The notes: a model not told the origin generated them from the sequence alone. Counted from the first letter of the stretch, positions 34,969 to 42,452 are shown. The stretch: DNA of 64,000 nucleotides from Prochlorococcus sp. MIT 1307 (GCF_034092395.1 NZ_CP139301.1:248001-312000), one strand, 5' to 3'. Numbers and translations: made by a program.

Positions 34969-35709
34969 ATGAAGAATATTACATCAATCATTCTCTCAAA
35001 AACCCTTTGGCTAGAGGGTTTTACTTTTAGCACCTCAATTCATATCCCAATATATTTGATTTATAACACTCATAATTTAGTCGAGCATTTATTTCCTATT
35101 ATATTCCAAAATTTAAACAAAACTACGGTTGAGAAAAAACTGGAATTATTAAACGAGGTAGATCTGAGTGAAGGGCAGACAAGCCTTTTAGCTACTGCAT
35201 CTTCAATAAGACTATGCTTAAAGTTTTCCTTTCCGAAAGGATTAGCAAGGATATCAAGTTATTTGTCAACCTTACGTAAGGACATAAAACTCGGCTTTAG
35301 CGATATTAAAAAGATCGTTTGGATTCGATTACCCGCTTGTGAGAGCCTTCTTTTTGAAGCTCCTAATAGATGTCATTTTGCTTTGTCTTTCACTGAAAAT
35401 TTTCAGACATATAATGATTTAATGATTCACTTGTTTATTGATAAATATAATATTCGACATCTAGTGACTTCATATGACCGTATCCAATCTGTTTTGAGAT
35501 ATTCAATTAGACGTTTTGCTTTAAAGCAATGCGATCACTATTTACTTCCTTTAGCTACTAGACACGAACGTATCGCCGAGTTAGTAGGTGCAGTTAGATT
35601 AAACTTCACCAGGCAAATCACTAAGTTAGGAGATGCGAATTTACTTTTAATTGATACGTTCACAAGGAATTTTATCATTACTAATAGTTTTCTTTCTAGA
35701 CCTATTTAA
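34969..35709 (+). CDS. Divergent Crp-family transcription regulator
   Basis: 246 residues. The C terminus carries a Crp-type winged helix-turn-helix (about residues 195-222: LATRHERIAELVGAVRLNFTRQI), close in pattern to that of the second regulator at 37971. The N-terminal 190 residues do not show the glycine-rich cyclic-nucleotide pocket of true CRP, so any effector would differ. It is followed after 13 bases by the FutC-like ATPase gene, suggesting one operon, and preceded by a palindromic site. Likely a regulator of iron or stress genes in this cluster (inference from neighbours). Confidence 0.72.
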   Translation: MKNITSIILSKTLWLEGFTFSTSIHIPIYLIYNTHNLVEHLFPIIFQNLNKTTVEKKLELLNEVDLSEGQTSLLATASSIRLCLKFSFPKGLARISSYLSTLRKDIKLGFSDIKKIVWIRLPACESLLFEAPNRCHFALSFTENFQTYNDLMIHLFIDKYNIRHLVTSYDRIQSVLRYSIRRFALKQCDHYLLPLATRHERIAELVGAVRLNFTRQITKLGDANLLLIDTFTRNFIITNSFLSRPI

Positions 35710-35722
35710 TATTGTGAATAAT

Positions 35723-36793
35723 ATGAATAATACAGCTTTAAAAATTGAAAATTTATGCTTTCAGTATACAAATTCTAGCAATTTACATTTGGCTGTTAAT
35801 TCTGTAGATCTATCACTGGGTTATGGAGAATTGATTGGACTCCTAGGTCCATCAGGATGTGGTAAGACTACTTTGCTAAGGCTAGTCGCTGGTTTTGAAA
35901 AGCCTACTAAAGGAAGGATCCTAATTAATAATAATATTGTAGCTACTAATAAATATTTAGTTCCTCCTGAAAAAAGAGGCATAGGTATGGTTTTTCAAGA
36001 TTATGCACTATTCCCTCACCTAGATACATGGCAAAACGCCTGCTTTGGATTGAAACGTGGTCAAGACAAAAAAAGGGTCGAATGGTTATTAGATTTACTT
36101 GGCTTGTCTAATCTCCGTTTTAGATATCCTCATGAACTATCTGGTGGGCAAAGACAGCGCTTGGCACTTGCAAGAGCTCTAGCTCCGGGTACGTCAATAG
36201 TTGTTTTAGATGAGCCATTTTCTAATTTAGATGTAGACGTACGGTTGAAATTACGTTCTGAGCTTACCCATGTACTCAAAACTTGTTCGGCTAGTGCAAT
36301 TTTGGTTACACATGACCCTGATGAGGCATTAGCGATTTGTGACCGTGTAGCTGTTATGTGTGATGGAAACTTACATCAATGCACCAGTCCTCCTGATTTG
36401 GTACATAAACCTGCAACCTCATTCGTTGCAAGATTTGTACTCCAGAGAAATGTTATTCCTATTGATGTACAAGGAACAAATATTCATACACCATTTGGAA
36501 CAATCATAAATCCTATTAAGGATCAATTGGTTTTACCTTATGAGCTAATGCTTGATGATAAATGCTTAGAGATTATACCTAACTTAGATGGTAAGGCTGT
36601 TATTGAAGGATCAGAGTTTCAAGGACAATATTGGTCACTTCGAGTAGCTCTTGGGTCACACAAATATAGGATTCATTATGAACTAAGTGCTACACCTAAG
36701 GTGGGTGATAGATGCAATATTAGGTACAAAACTAATAAACATGGCCTTTTATTCCCAGGTGCTGTTAATTGCCCGCTACAAGTAATTAACTAA
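35723..36793 (+). CDS. ABC transporter ATP-binding protein, FutC/FbpC-like
   Basis: Cytoplasmic ATPase subunit of an importer. Seen from ATG 35723: Walker A GPSGCGKTT, Q-loop MVFQDYALFPHL, signature LSGGQRQRLALARAL, Walker B SIVVLDEPFSNLD, H-loop VTHDPDEA, and a C-terminal TOBE/OB-like regulatory domain (from about residue 240). Highest resemblance by motif is to Fe(III) or polyamine/thiosulfate-type ATPases. No permease or binding-protein gene is adjacent, so it must pair with partners elsewhere. Linked to a Crp-like regulator (13-base gap) and near two ferritin genes, which favours an iron role. Confidence 0.82.
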   Translation: MNNTALKIENLCFQYTNSSNLHLAVNSVDLSLGYGELIGLLGPSGCGKTTLLRLVAGFEKPTKGRILINNNIVATNKYLVPPEKRGIGMVFQDYALFPHLDTWQNACFGLKRGQDKKRVEWLLDLLGLSNLRFRYPHELSGGQRQRLALARALAPGTSIVVLDEPFSNLDVDVRLKLRSELTHVLKTCSASAILVTHDPDEALAICDRVAVMCDGNLHQCTSPPDLVHKPATSFVARFVLQRNVIPIDVQGTNIHTPFGTIINPIKDQLVLPYELMLDDKCLEIIPNLDGKAVIEGSEFQGQYWSLRVALGSHKYRIHYELSATPKVGDRCNIRYKTNKHGLLFPGAVNCPLQVIN

Positions 36794-36796
36794 TTG

Positions 36797-36934
36797 TTAC
36801 TTGCCATTACAGATACATTTTCCTCCTTTCCACTTAGAACACTTTCTTTTTTTACAAGTCTTTTTTTTATTTGTTGTCAATACATTCATTCCAGCAATTT
36901 GTTTTCCTGAAAAACTCCCAATTGAATTAGGCAT
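36797..36934 (-). CDS. Possible 45-aa Cys/Lys-rich small protein
   Basis: ATG at 36934 to TAA at 36797. The N-terminal half is neutral (MPNSIGSFSGKQIAGMNV); the C-terminal half is strongly basic with four Cys (KKKTCKKRKCSKWKGGKCIC), a pattern of small metal-binding peptides. A TATAAT lies on the minus strand at about 36977-36982, embedded in ATAATGAGAATC (36969-36980), which resembles a Fur half box, giving a leader of about 35 bases. It ends 3 bases from the convergent FutC-like gene and is divergent from a ferritin gene. Short length and lack of a clear Shine-Dalgarno make it tentative. Confidence 0.42.
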   Translation of the reverse strand: MPNSIGSFSGKQIAGMNVLTTNKKKTCKKRKCSKWKGGKCICNGK

Positions 36935-36968
36935 TTTTTTAGGTTTTTGCGAATTCGCTACTGAGTTT

Positions 36969-36983
36969 GATTCTCATTATATG
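36969..36983 (-). promoter_or_regulatory. -10 TATAAT overlapping a Fur-like GAGAATC/ATAATGAGAATC motif
   Basis: On the minus strand the sequence reads ATATAATGAGAATC. It contains a perfect -10 hexamer and matches much of one side of the Fur consensus (GATAATGATAATC). Position: about 35 bases upstream of the Cys/Lys-rich small ORF. Alternatively it could act on the divergent ferritin gene at 37101, 120 bases away. No good -35 is visible. Confidence 0.4.
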
Positions 36984-37100
36984 CTGTATTACTCTTCTTA
37001 AGCATTGAGCTTTGTTTTTAATAAAATCCTTGTATCATTTATTACATCATTAGGCCATTGCCTTAACTTTAGTTCATAGGACTATTTACTCCAAATCAAC

Positions 37101-37649
37101 ATGACAGTAACACCCAGTAATTCTTTGAAAATCAAAACTGGTCCAGCTGGTAGGGCAATGGCTGAGGCCATGCAATCTGAACTAGTTGAAGGGCTGCTTC
37201 AACATTTAACAATGGAGAGAAGCGCAAGCGCACAATATTTTGCTAACTCCCTTTGGTTTGCTGAAAGGGAATTAAAAGGATTCTCAAGTTTTTTCAAGAA
37301 AGAATCTGAAAATGAGCAGGCTCATGCATCGATATTTGCCGATTATCTTATTGCAAGAGGCCAATCAGTTCTTTTAGAAAAACTAAAAGCCCCCATTCAG
37401 AGTTGGAGTGATATAGAAGAAGTGTTTGCAGCTTCCTTTCAGATGGAGGCAGACGTTACTACTTCGTTGCACCAATTATATGCAATTGCAGAAAGAGATT
37501 CTGACGTTCGCACTAATGTATTTTTAGATCCAATAATTGAAGGCCAAACGTCCTCTGAAGATGAATTTGCTCATTTATTGGGAAGAGTTAGATTTACTAA
37601 GAATCAACCATCTGCACTTTTAATAATAGATGGAGAATTGAATATTTAA
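37101..37649 (+). CDS. Ferritin (non-heme), first copy
   Basis: Iron-storage protein with a four-helix bundle. 182 residues. Ferroxidase-centre candidates are E39 (LTMERSAS), E72 and H75 (ENEQAHA), E116 (QMEADVTT) and E153 (SSEDEFAHLL) in the order expected of bacterial ferritins. A longer N terminus (about 25 residues before the first helix) differs from the second ferritin at 40171. It lies between the FutC-like gene and a Crp-type regulator, consistent with iron control. The ATG at 37101 follows a promoter-length gap. Confidence 0.92.
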   Translation: MTVTPSNSLKIKTGPAGRAMAEAMQSELVEGLLQHLTMERSASAQYFANSLWFAERELKGFSSFFKKESENEQAHASIFADYLIARGQSVLLEKLKAPIQSWSDIEEVFAASFQMEADVTTSLHQLYAIAERDSDVRTNVFLDPIIEGQTSSEDEFAHLLGRVRFTKNQPSALLIIDGELNI

Positions 37650-37707
37650 CTCCTGACTTATTAGAAATTCGTTTAGTAATTTATTTATTAGCAATTGAGT
37701 ATTCACT

Positions 37708-37965
37708 TTACCTATTACATAATTCTATTAAAAATTCAATTGAGAGATTGTCAGATATATTTCCTTTTTGAATATTAGAAGCTATCCTGATAATTTCTTG
37801 TCTTCTATTCTCCAATGAATCTAATTCTTTTTTTAGTCGAATTAATAAGGCCTCATCGTGACTATTGATAATAGAGCTAACAATACTTTTACACCTGATT
37901 CGTAGAAGTTCAACCTCCTTTGAAAGATTGCCTATTAGAGTATCTGATTCTTTTAACGCAAGCAT
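37708..37965 (-). CDS. Hypothetical coiled-coil protein, 85 aa
   Basis: Fully helical, charged protein (NLSKEVELLRIRCKSIVSSI, LLIRLKKELDSLENRRQEIIRIA). One Cys. It begins 5 bases after the stop of the Crp-type regulator gene and is almost certainly co-transcribed with it, so it may be a partner or modulator of that regulator. No known family. A homodimeric coiled coil is the simplest structural guess. Confidence 0.6.
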   Translation of the reverse strand: MLALKESDTLIGNLSKEVELLRIRCKSIVSSIINSHDEALLIRLKKELDSLENRRQEIIRIASNIQKGNISDNLSIEFLIELCNR

Positions 37966-37970
37966 ATGAT

Positions 37971-38555
37971 TTAAACAGCAAAAGATGCAGATTCAATTAA
38001 TGTTGGAGCTACTTTTAAAATATGTTCTCCAGTTGGAACACTTAATAGCTCTTCTGATCTAAGTCTAGAAATCAATCTAGTTGAAGTTACTCTTGTTGAT
38101 CCTATAAGTTCTCCAATTCTCTCGTGTGTAAGTCTGAAAGGAAGTTGGCACCAGTCACCGCATCTTCTTCCTAATCTGTTTACTAGAAGTGCAAATAAAG
38201 CTTGTAAGCGTAATTCTGCGCTGCCTAAGTGACGTATACGAAGAAGTTGAAGTGTCCACTCGTTTACTGCATCAAAGCCCTCGCCTTCACTTGCCTTTGT
38301 ATCATTACGAAAAATAAGTGGAGTAAGTGCTTCTACACAAACTCCTTCACTACAGAGCCTTTCAGTCCGCAGTTGATCTCCTGATTGTAGGAAAGCAAGT
38401 GTCATTCCTTCAGTTTCTTCGCAGGGACAGTAAACACGTGCTATTCCCTCAAGTACTTCAAGGCAGGAATTACCATCTCTAGGGATAAGTACTGATTGAC
38501 CTGTTGGCATTCTTACCGGCGCTACAGGTTCATCTGGCAGAAATCGGAAGCTCAT
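37971..38555 (-). CDS. Cys-rich Crp-family transcription regulator
   Basis: 194 residues. N-terminal beta-roll-like domain: GQSVLIPRDGNSCLEVLEGIARVYCPC, then LAFLQSGDQL; C-terminal winged HTH at about 143-166 (LTHERIGELIGSTRVTSTRLISRL). Seven Cys (31, 43, 45, 68, 73, 132, 136), including a C-P-C pair, could bind a metal or Fe-S cluster, and the cyclic-nucleotide pocket motif is not evident. The upstream interval has a perfect TGTGA-N6-TCACA palindrome and several TTGAGA elements. The position between ferritin and pcb genes makes it a candidate regulator of iron stress. Confidence 0.82.
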   Translation of the reverse strand: MSFRFLPDEPVAPVRMPTGQSVLIPRDGNSCLEVLEGIARVYCPCEETEGMTLAFLQSGDQLRTERLCSEGVCVEALTPLIFRNDTKASEGEGFDAVNEWTLQLLRIRHLGSAELRLQALFALLVNRLGRRCGDWCQLPFRLTHERIGELIGSTRVTSTRLISRLRSEELLSVPTGEHILKVAPTLIESASFAV

Positions 38556-38578
38556 TTACGGTTTTGAATCTTTCTTGC

Positions 38579-38663
38579 TGAGAATGAATCTCAACCTTAT
38601 AACGATGAGGGCCTTTTTTGCAAGCGATTCTCAATAGCAATAGCTTTGTTGAGACGGTTGAGA
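38579..38663. promoter_or_regulatory. Cluster of TTGAGA/TCTCAA elements upstream of the Cys-rich regulator
   Basis: Four copies of the hexamer occur within 85 bases: TCTCAA at 38589 and 38629, TTGAGA at 38649 and 38658. The first belongs to an imperfect dyad TGAGA-N5-TCTCA at 38579-38593, only 24 bases above the start codon, resembling a degenerate Fur box. Iron-responsive control by Fur is inferred from the motif and neighbours. Confidence 0.4.
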
Positions 38664-38680
38664 GATTTGGTATGTTTTGG

Positions 38681-38696
38681 TGTGATTTTTATCACA
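38681..38696. promoter_or_regulatory. Perfect Crp-type palindrome TGTGA-N6-TCACA
   Basis: TGTGATTTTTATCACA matches the Crp/SYCRP-family consensus exactly, including the 6-base spacer. It is 126 bases upstream of the Cys-rich Crp-type regulator start and 160 bases beyond the pcb terminator, so the regulator gene is the natural target. Autoregulation or regulation by the other Crp-like protein at 34969 is inferred. Confidence 0.62.
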
Positions 38697-38856
38697 GTTC
38701 TCTGTGATATTTAAGTGAAATTTCTATCAAGTTATGATTTAAAGACTTGAATTGTAGAAAAATTTCTTTAATAAAAATGATTTTATTATTAAGGCATCAC
38801 TTTCTTTGCTGAGAATATATTCTTTAAAATTGGAAAACCCAGCTTAATTGAATATT

Positions 38857-38888
38857 AAAAAAGCCCTGCAATTTTGCAGGGCTTTTTT
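38857..38888. terminator. Strong intrinsic terminator of the pcb gene
   Basis: Stem AAGCCCTGCA / TGCAGGGCTT (38861-38870 and 38875-38884) with loop ATTT, extended by an A-run on one side and a T-run on the other, so it can end transcription in both directions. It sits 50 bases after the pcb stop on the minus strand. Confidence 0.88.
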
Positions 38889-38938
38889 CTTTGACTTAGT
38901 TAGATGTAAAAAGAATCTCTTGTTTAAGGAGTTACTTT

Positions 38939-39994
38939 TTAGCCAGCTGAGATTTGGCTGGTTTCTAGGTTGTCAAAGTACTTACCAATACGCTTGAAGT
39001 CGAAGCCCATAGCTCTTAGACCATGCCAGAGGTGGCCCTGGAGGTAGAAGAAGCCAACGTAGTAATGGAAGTTAGCCAACCATGCACGTCCTGTATGTGC
39101 GTCACCAGCAAGTGTCTGGGTATCTAGGAAGTAAGGAGCAATTTCAAGTTTCAACTTGAGTACTTCACCATATAGCTCAGTTGGATAGATGGTTGTGTTA
39201 GTTGAAACCCAGAAAGCAGCTACAAATGCTGTATACGCTGCACCAGCAAGAGAGGTGGAAAGCACCCATTCTGCTCCAAGAAGACCTTTACCTTTGAATT
39301 CAGTGTATTCACCGAAATTACTGGTGAAGATGTGGAAGGCAGCTCCTGCAGCCATAAAGAATGCTAGGAATGCATGTCCTCCCATGATGTCTTCAAGGCT
39401 ACTAATTGATAGCCAGTCAATCTGGTGGTTCCAGATAGCACCAAGGTCAAGATTGTATTGAACCTTACGAACTGAACCTATAGCAGGGTCATAGATTCCA
39501 TTGTATTTAGCCCATTCAACAAATTGAACACATCCCAATGCAAGGAAGCAAAGATGATGACCAAGAATTGATGTGAGCCTATTAGGATCAGTCCAATCAA
39601 AAGCAAATTTGTTAGGCCTTGAACCTGCTGGGTAGTCTTCTAGCTTTTCCTTATATCTAAAGGAGTGGAGCATTGCACCACCAGCATAGACAGCTGAGAA
39701 AATGAGGTGGAAGACTGCAACAACAGTGATTGTGTAAGGCTCTGTTAGTACTCCGTTCTCACAACCACCCAGTCCATAAGTAGCTAGATGAGGAAGCATT
39801 ACTAAACCCTGATCTCCCATTGGAAGTGAGGGGTTGTAGCGAGCTAGTTCAAAAAGGGTGTTAGCGCCAGCACCGAAGCAAATTAATCCTGTATGACCAA
39901 TATGCGATGCAATAAATCGGCCAGAGCGGTTTGTAACTCCAGAGTTACCCGCGTACCACGCGTAGGTAACGTTGGGGTTCCCGTAGGTCTGCAC
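38939..39994 (-). CDS. pcb: Chlorophyll a/b-binding antenna protein Pcb (IsiA/CP43 family)
   Basis: Integral thylakoid antenna protein that binds divinyl chlorophyll a/b and feeds a photosystem. 351 residues with six transmembrane helices and the conserved His ligands (RFIASHIGHTGLI, HLATYGLGGC, FHLIFSAVYAGGAMLHSFR, GHHLCFLALGC, IMGGHAFLAFFMAAGAAFHIF, FHYYVGFFYLQGHLWHGLRAMG). It lacks the large lumenal loop of CP43. Location beside a ferritin, Crp-type regulators and flavodoxin suggests the iron-stress-induced copy (PcbC-like of low-light strains), but the paralogue cannot be fixed without alignment. Confidence 0.92.
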   Translation of the reverse strand: MQTYGNPNVTYAWYAGNSGVTNRSGRFIASHIGHTGLICFGAGANTLFELARYNPSLPMGDQGLVMLPHLATYGLGGCENGVLTEPYTITVVAVFHLIFSAVYAGGAMLHSFRYKEKLEDYPAGSRPNKFAFDWTDPNRLTSILGHHLCFLALGCVQFVEWAKYNGIYDPAIGSVRKVQYNLDLGAIWNHQIDWLSISSLEDIMGGHAFLAFFMAAGAAFHIFTSNFGEYTEFKGKGLLGAEWVLSTSLAGAAYTAFVAAFWVSTNTTIYPTELYGEVLKLKLEIAPYFLDTQTLAGDAHTGRAWLANFHYYVGFFYLQGHLWHGLRAMGFDFKRIGKYFDNLETSQISAG

Positions 39995-40170
39995 GAGAAA
40001 AAATTAAAAGGGCGAAACTAAGATATTTTCTAGTGAGCAATTATGGATAATCTCTTCACATGGCTTAATAAAAGAACTATTAAATAGTTGTCGTGGATTG
40101 AAAATATAGGGTTTCTCTAATTTTATTTGAGATCAAAAAATTTTTATTTTGTTTATATTTTATTTATTTT

Positions 40171-40689
40171 TCAGTTAGGCCCTGGTCCACCTTTAACCGT
40201 GGTTAGAGCAGTCCCGTCTAAAAACTGTTGATCGAGAAGTAGCAATGCTGCGCTGTTTTCACCTGCAAGCCTTAACCTTTTTCGTACAAAACGGGCTTCA
40301 GCTTCTTCTTGCAACTGTTCTGCGACAAACCAGTCAAGCATTGCTGTAGCACTTCTTTCTCCTGCCTTTTCTGCTATTGAATAAATTCTGTTAATTGAAG
40401 CCGTAACAGCTTGCTCCATTTCATAAACATTATCAAAAAGAGTTTGAGCGGTTGTCCAACTTCTTTGTGGTGCGTCAACGCTAGGTAGTTCAACCTGCTC
40501 GTCGCAATCCACGAGGTATGCAATTAATCGATCCGCGTGGCCTCTTTCCTCCTGACTCTTTGTTTGCATATATGTAGAGAAGCCGGCTAGGTCTCTCTCT
40601 CTAAGCCAAATTGACATAGCTAGATATGTGTGACTGGCTTGAAACTCACAAGAGAGATGATTATTAATAGCTCTAGTTAGTTCCTGCAT
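40171..40689 (-). CDS. Ferritin (FtnA-like), second copy
   Basis: 172 residues, non-heme ferritin. Ferroxidase ligands by family position: E15 (CEFQASHTY), E48 and H51 (QEERGHA), E92 (YEMEQAVT), and the Q125/E128/E129 segment (EQLQEEAE). Cytoplasmic 24-subunit iron store. Start ATG at 40689. Both ferritins flank the pcb/regulator genes, so the cluster can both store and mobilise iron. The two differ much in sequence, which suggests different roles rather than recent duplication. Confidence 0.94.
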   Translation of the reverse strand: MQELTRAINNHLSCEFQASHTYLAMSIWLRERDLAGFSTYMQTKSQEERGHADRLIAYLVDCDEQVELPSVDAPQRSWTTAQTLFDNVYEMEQAVTASINRIYSIAEKAGERSATAMLDWFVAEQLQEEAEARFVRKRLRLAGENSAALLLLDQQFLDGTALTTVKGGPGPN

Positions 40690-40820
40690 CTTTTCTCAGA
40701 GCTTTAATTTTAAATATTAATCCTTTTTAAGGATAAGTCAAAAGAAATTTCTTATATAGGCGTTTCGCAAATTGACCTATATCTGATTAGAATTTATATA
40801 CTCTTTCTGAAACACCAAAA

Positions 40821-41573
40821 TTGAATCATCTTAAAGATCAAGATGCATCTAAGCAAGATCAAAAGGAGTTTTTGTTATCATTACCTGGCATGGAGAAAGG
40901 TTGCAAACGTCTTGTAATAATATTAGGATTGTTAGGAGATTTTGATAGTATAGAATATATTCAAATGTTGGTTAGATATTTGCCCTGCTTAGAAAAGGCA
41001 AACATCAAATTATTAGTTATTGGAATTGGTAGTGAGGAAGGTAAAAAGAAATTTTGCGAATTTACAAAATTACCACATAACTACATAACTGTTGTTGATC
41101 ATATAGATATCCATCAAAAACTTGGCTTAAATACTTGTAGAATGTCAATTTATAGTCCTATAATTAATTTATTACTAATGTGTGCTGGAATTAATTCACC
41201 TGGTACTTTAAACGAGGTATTAAGAGGATATGTTGGAGATAAAAATGCACAGCCAATTTTTAAACCCGATGACATAATTTCGACTGGTATTCTTCCGGAC
41301 TTTAAAGGTAAATTATTTGAAGGCGCTGGTGGAAAAGGTTTCCTAAGGCCTTTTGAAATGGCAACATTAAGATTAGGTAATATGACTGAAGTACTTTTTA
41401 ATTGGAGTCAATATATGATTAATAATGAGTATTTGAGTCAGAGAGGTGGTACATTTATGTTGGATGAGGGTAATAAATTCATTCACATTCATCGCTCTAA
41501 TGCTCTACTTTCATATTCACATAATATGTCGAAGCCAATATCTTATTTAGAACAATATATCAAAGTTCAATAA
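40821..41573 (+). CDS. AhpC/TSA-related peroxiredoxin-like (PRXL2) protein
   Basis: 250 residues with the thioredoxin-like order of the peroxiredoxin-like 2 family: CKRLVIILGLLGDFDSIEYIQML, IKLLVIGIGSEEGKKKFCEFTKLP, and YITVVDHIDIHQKLGL. The usual peroxidatic CxxC/TxxC is replaced by LLGDFD, so redox activity is doubtful. C-terminal part (GGKGFLRPFEMATLRLGNM) is family-specific. Starts with TTG at 40821, 131 bases from the divergent ferritin start. The shared promoter region suggests co-regulation with iron-stress genes. Confidence 0.75.
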   Translation: MNHLKDQDASKQDQKEFLLSLPGMEKGCKRLVIILGLLGDFDSIEYIQMLVRYLPCLEKANIKLLVIGIGSEEGKKKFCEFTKLPHNYITVVDHIDIHQKLGLNTCRMSIYSPIINLLLMCAGINSPGTLNEVLRGYVGDKNAQPIFKPDDIISTGILPDFKGKLFEGAGGKGFLRPFEMATLRLGNMTEVLFNWSQYMINNEYLSQRGGTFMLDEGNKFIHIHRSNALLSYSHNMSKPISYLEQYIKVQ

Positions 41574-41686
41574 CTTTTAACCATTGAGTTTTGTACTTAA
41601 ATAGTGTTTTTATATTAAAAATTACTTTTCTATAACTCTTAGGTTGAAAGGAGATCAAATATTATGTATAGAGATAAAGCATCATT

Positions 41687-41896
41687 ATGTCGCCATATCG
41701 TTGTAATAGTTGTGGTAGTAAGGAATTTAGGGCAGATAGGGCATTAGCTGGACGCTTAATTTGTAGGAATTGTGGATTACCCCTAGGTAATAGCAATAGA
41801 ACCAGCAGCAGAAAAAGGCAATCAGGATTTAGTTCTAATCTCCCTTACCTTTATATAGTTTTAGGTGTAACAATACTAGTCATTATATTGAGATAG
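41687..41896 (+). CDS. Small zinc-ribbon membrane protein
   Basis: 69 residues. N-terminal CNSCGSKEF and CRNCGLPLG form one four-Cys zinc ribbon, then a basic linker (TSSRKRQ) and one transmembrane helix (LPYLYIVLGVTILVIIL) at the C terminus. Similar small proteins occur in marine picocyanobacteria. Function unknown; the ribbon faces the cytoplasm if the positive-inside rule holds. It ends 34 bases from the convergent flavodoxin gene. Confidence 0.75.
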   Translation: MSPYRCNSCGSKEFRADRALAGRLICRNCGLPLGNSNRTSSRKRQSGFSSNLPYLYIVLGVTILVIILR

Positions 41897-41930
41897 ATAA
41901 ATTTGTGAGTATTTAGCTTAAGAATAACAT

Positions 41931-42452
41931 TTACAAACTAGGAATTTCTTTTTTTAATTGGTTGCACCAGTTTTCTAGTCTTTCATCTGTCATATCAGAC
42001 TCGCTATCCTCATCCAATGGAAGACCACAAAATAAATCTCCAATTAAACTTTTAGACTCCTCGAATGTGTAGTTTGATTTACTTACGTATCCAACCATTT
42101 CAGCGCCAGACTTAACAAAATAAGAATGGAGCTCTTCCATTGCATCACAAAAGTTTTCGGTGTAGGTAGATGAATCCCCCAAACCAAATAGGGCTACTTT
42201 TGTTCCGTTTAAATTAAGCTCTCCAATTTCTTCTAGCATTGAATCCCATGCTGTACCCGACCTTTCGCTGTCTGCACCAGTGTTCCATGTCGGAATCCCG
42301 CATATAATTCCCTCATAGGATGTAAATTCTAATAGGTCTGAAACGTCAGCTAAATCTTTTGGTGCCTCTGCAGAAGGAAGAAAACTGTGAAGCCGCTCAG
42401 CTATATCTTCTGTTTTACCAGTTGTGGTTGCAAAGTAGATTCCTACTGCCAT
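41931..42452 (-). CDS. isiB: Flavodoxin
   Basis: FMN electron carrier that replaces ferredoxin when iron is scarce. 173 residues. Seen: the phosphate-binding loop GIYFATTTGKTEDIAERL, the FMN loops IPTWNTGADSERSGTAWD and ALFGLGDSSTYTENFCDAM, and the long-chain flavodoxin insertion. The classical GD/GS-Y loop (GLGDSSTY) is intact. In other cyanobacteria isiB is Fur-repressed and induced by iron loss. Upstream DNA has an AT-rich inverted repeat at 42586-42610. Confidence 0.96.
   Translation of the reverse strand: MAVGIYFATTTGKTEDIAERLHSFLPSAEAPKDLADVSDLLEFTSYEGIICGIPTWNTGADSERSGTAWDSMLEEIGELNLNGTKVALFGLGDSSTYTENFCDAMEELHSYFVKSGAEMVGYVSKSNYTFEESKSLIGDLFCGLPLDEDSESDMTDERLENWCNQLKKEIPSL

Larger units (their letters stand above)
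38556..38938. other. 383-base intergenic region between regulator and pcb genes
   Basis: Contains, from low to high coordinate, the TTGAGA cluster (38579-38663), the Crp palindrome (38681-38696), an AT-rich stretch with no ORF, and the bidirectional pcb terminator (38857-38888). No small gene was found by eye. Confidence 0.6.

Noticed and set aside
36801-37001. Plus-strand 66-codon ORF between the FutC-like and ferritin genes
   Set aside because: It is antisense to the Cys/Lys-rich ORF, has a low-complexity Phe/Leu composition and no promoter-like sequence; the minus-strand reading is better supported.
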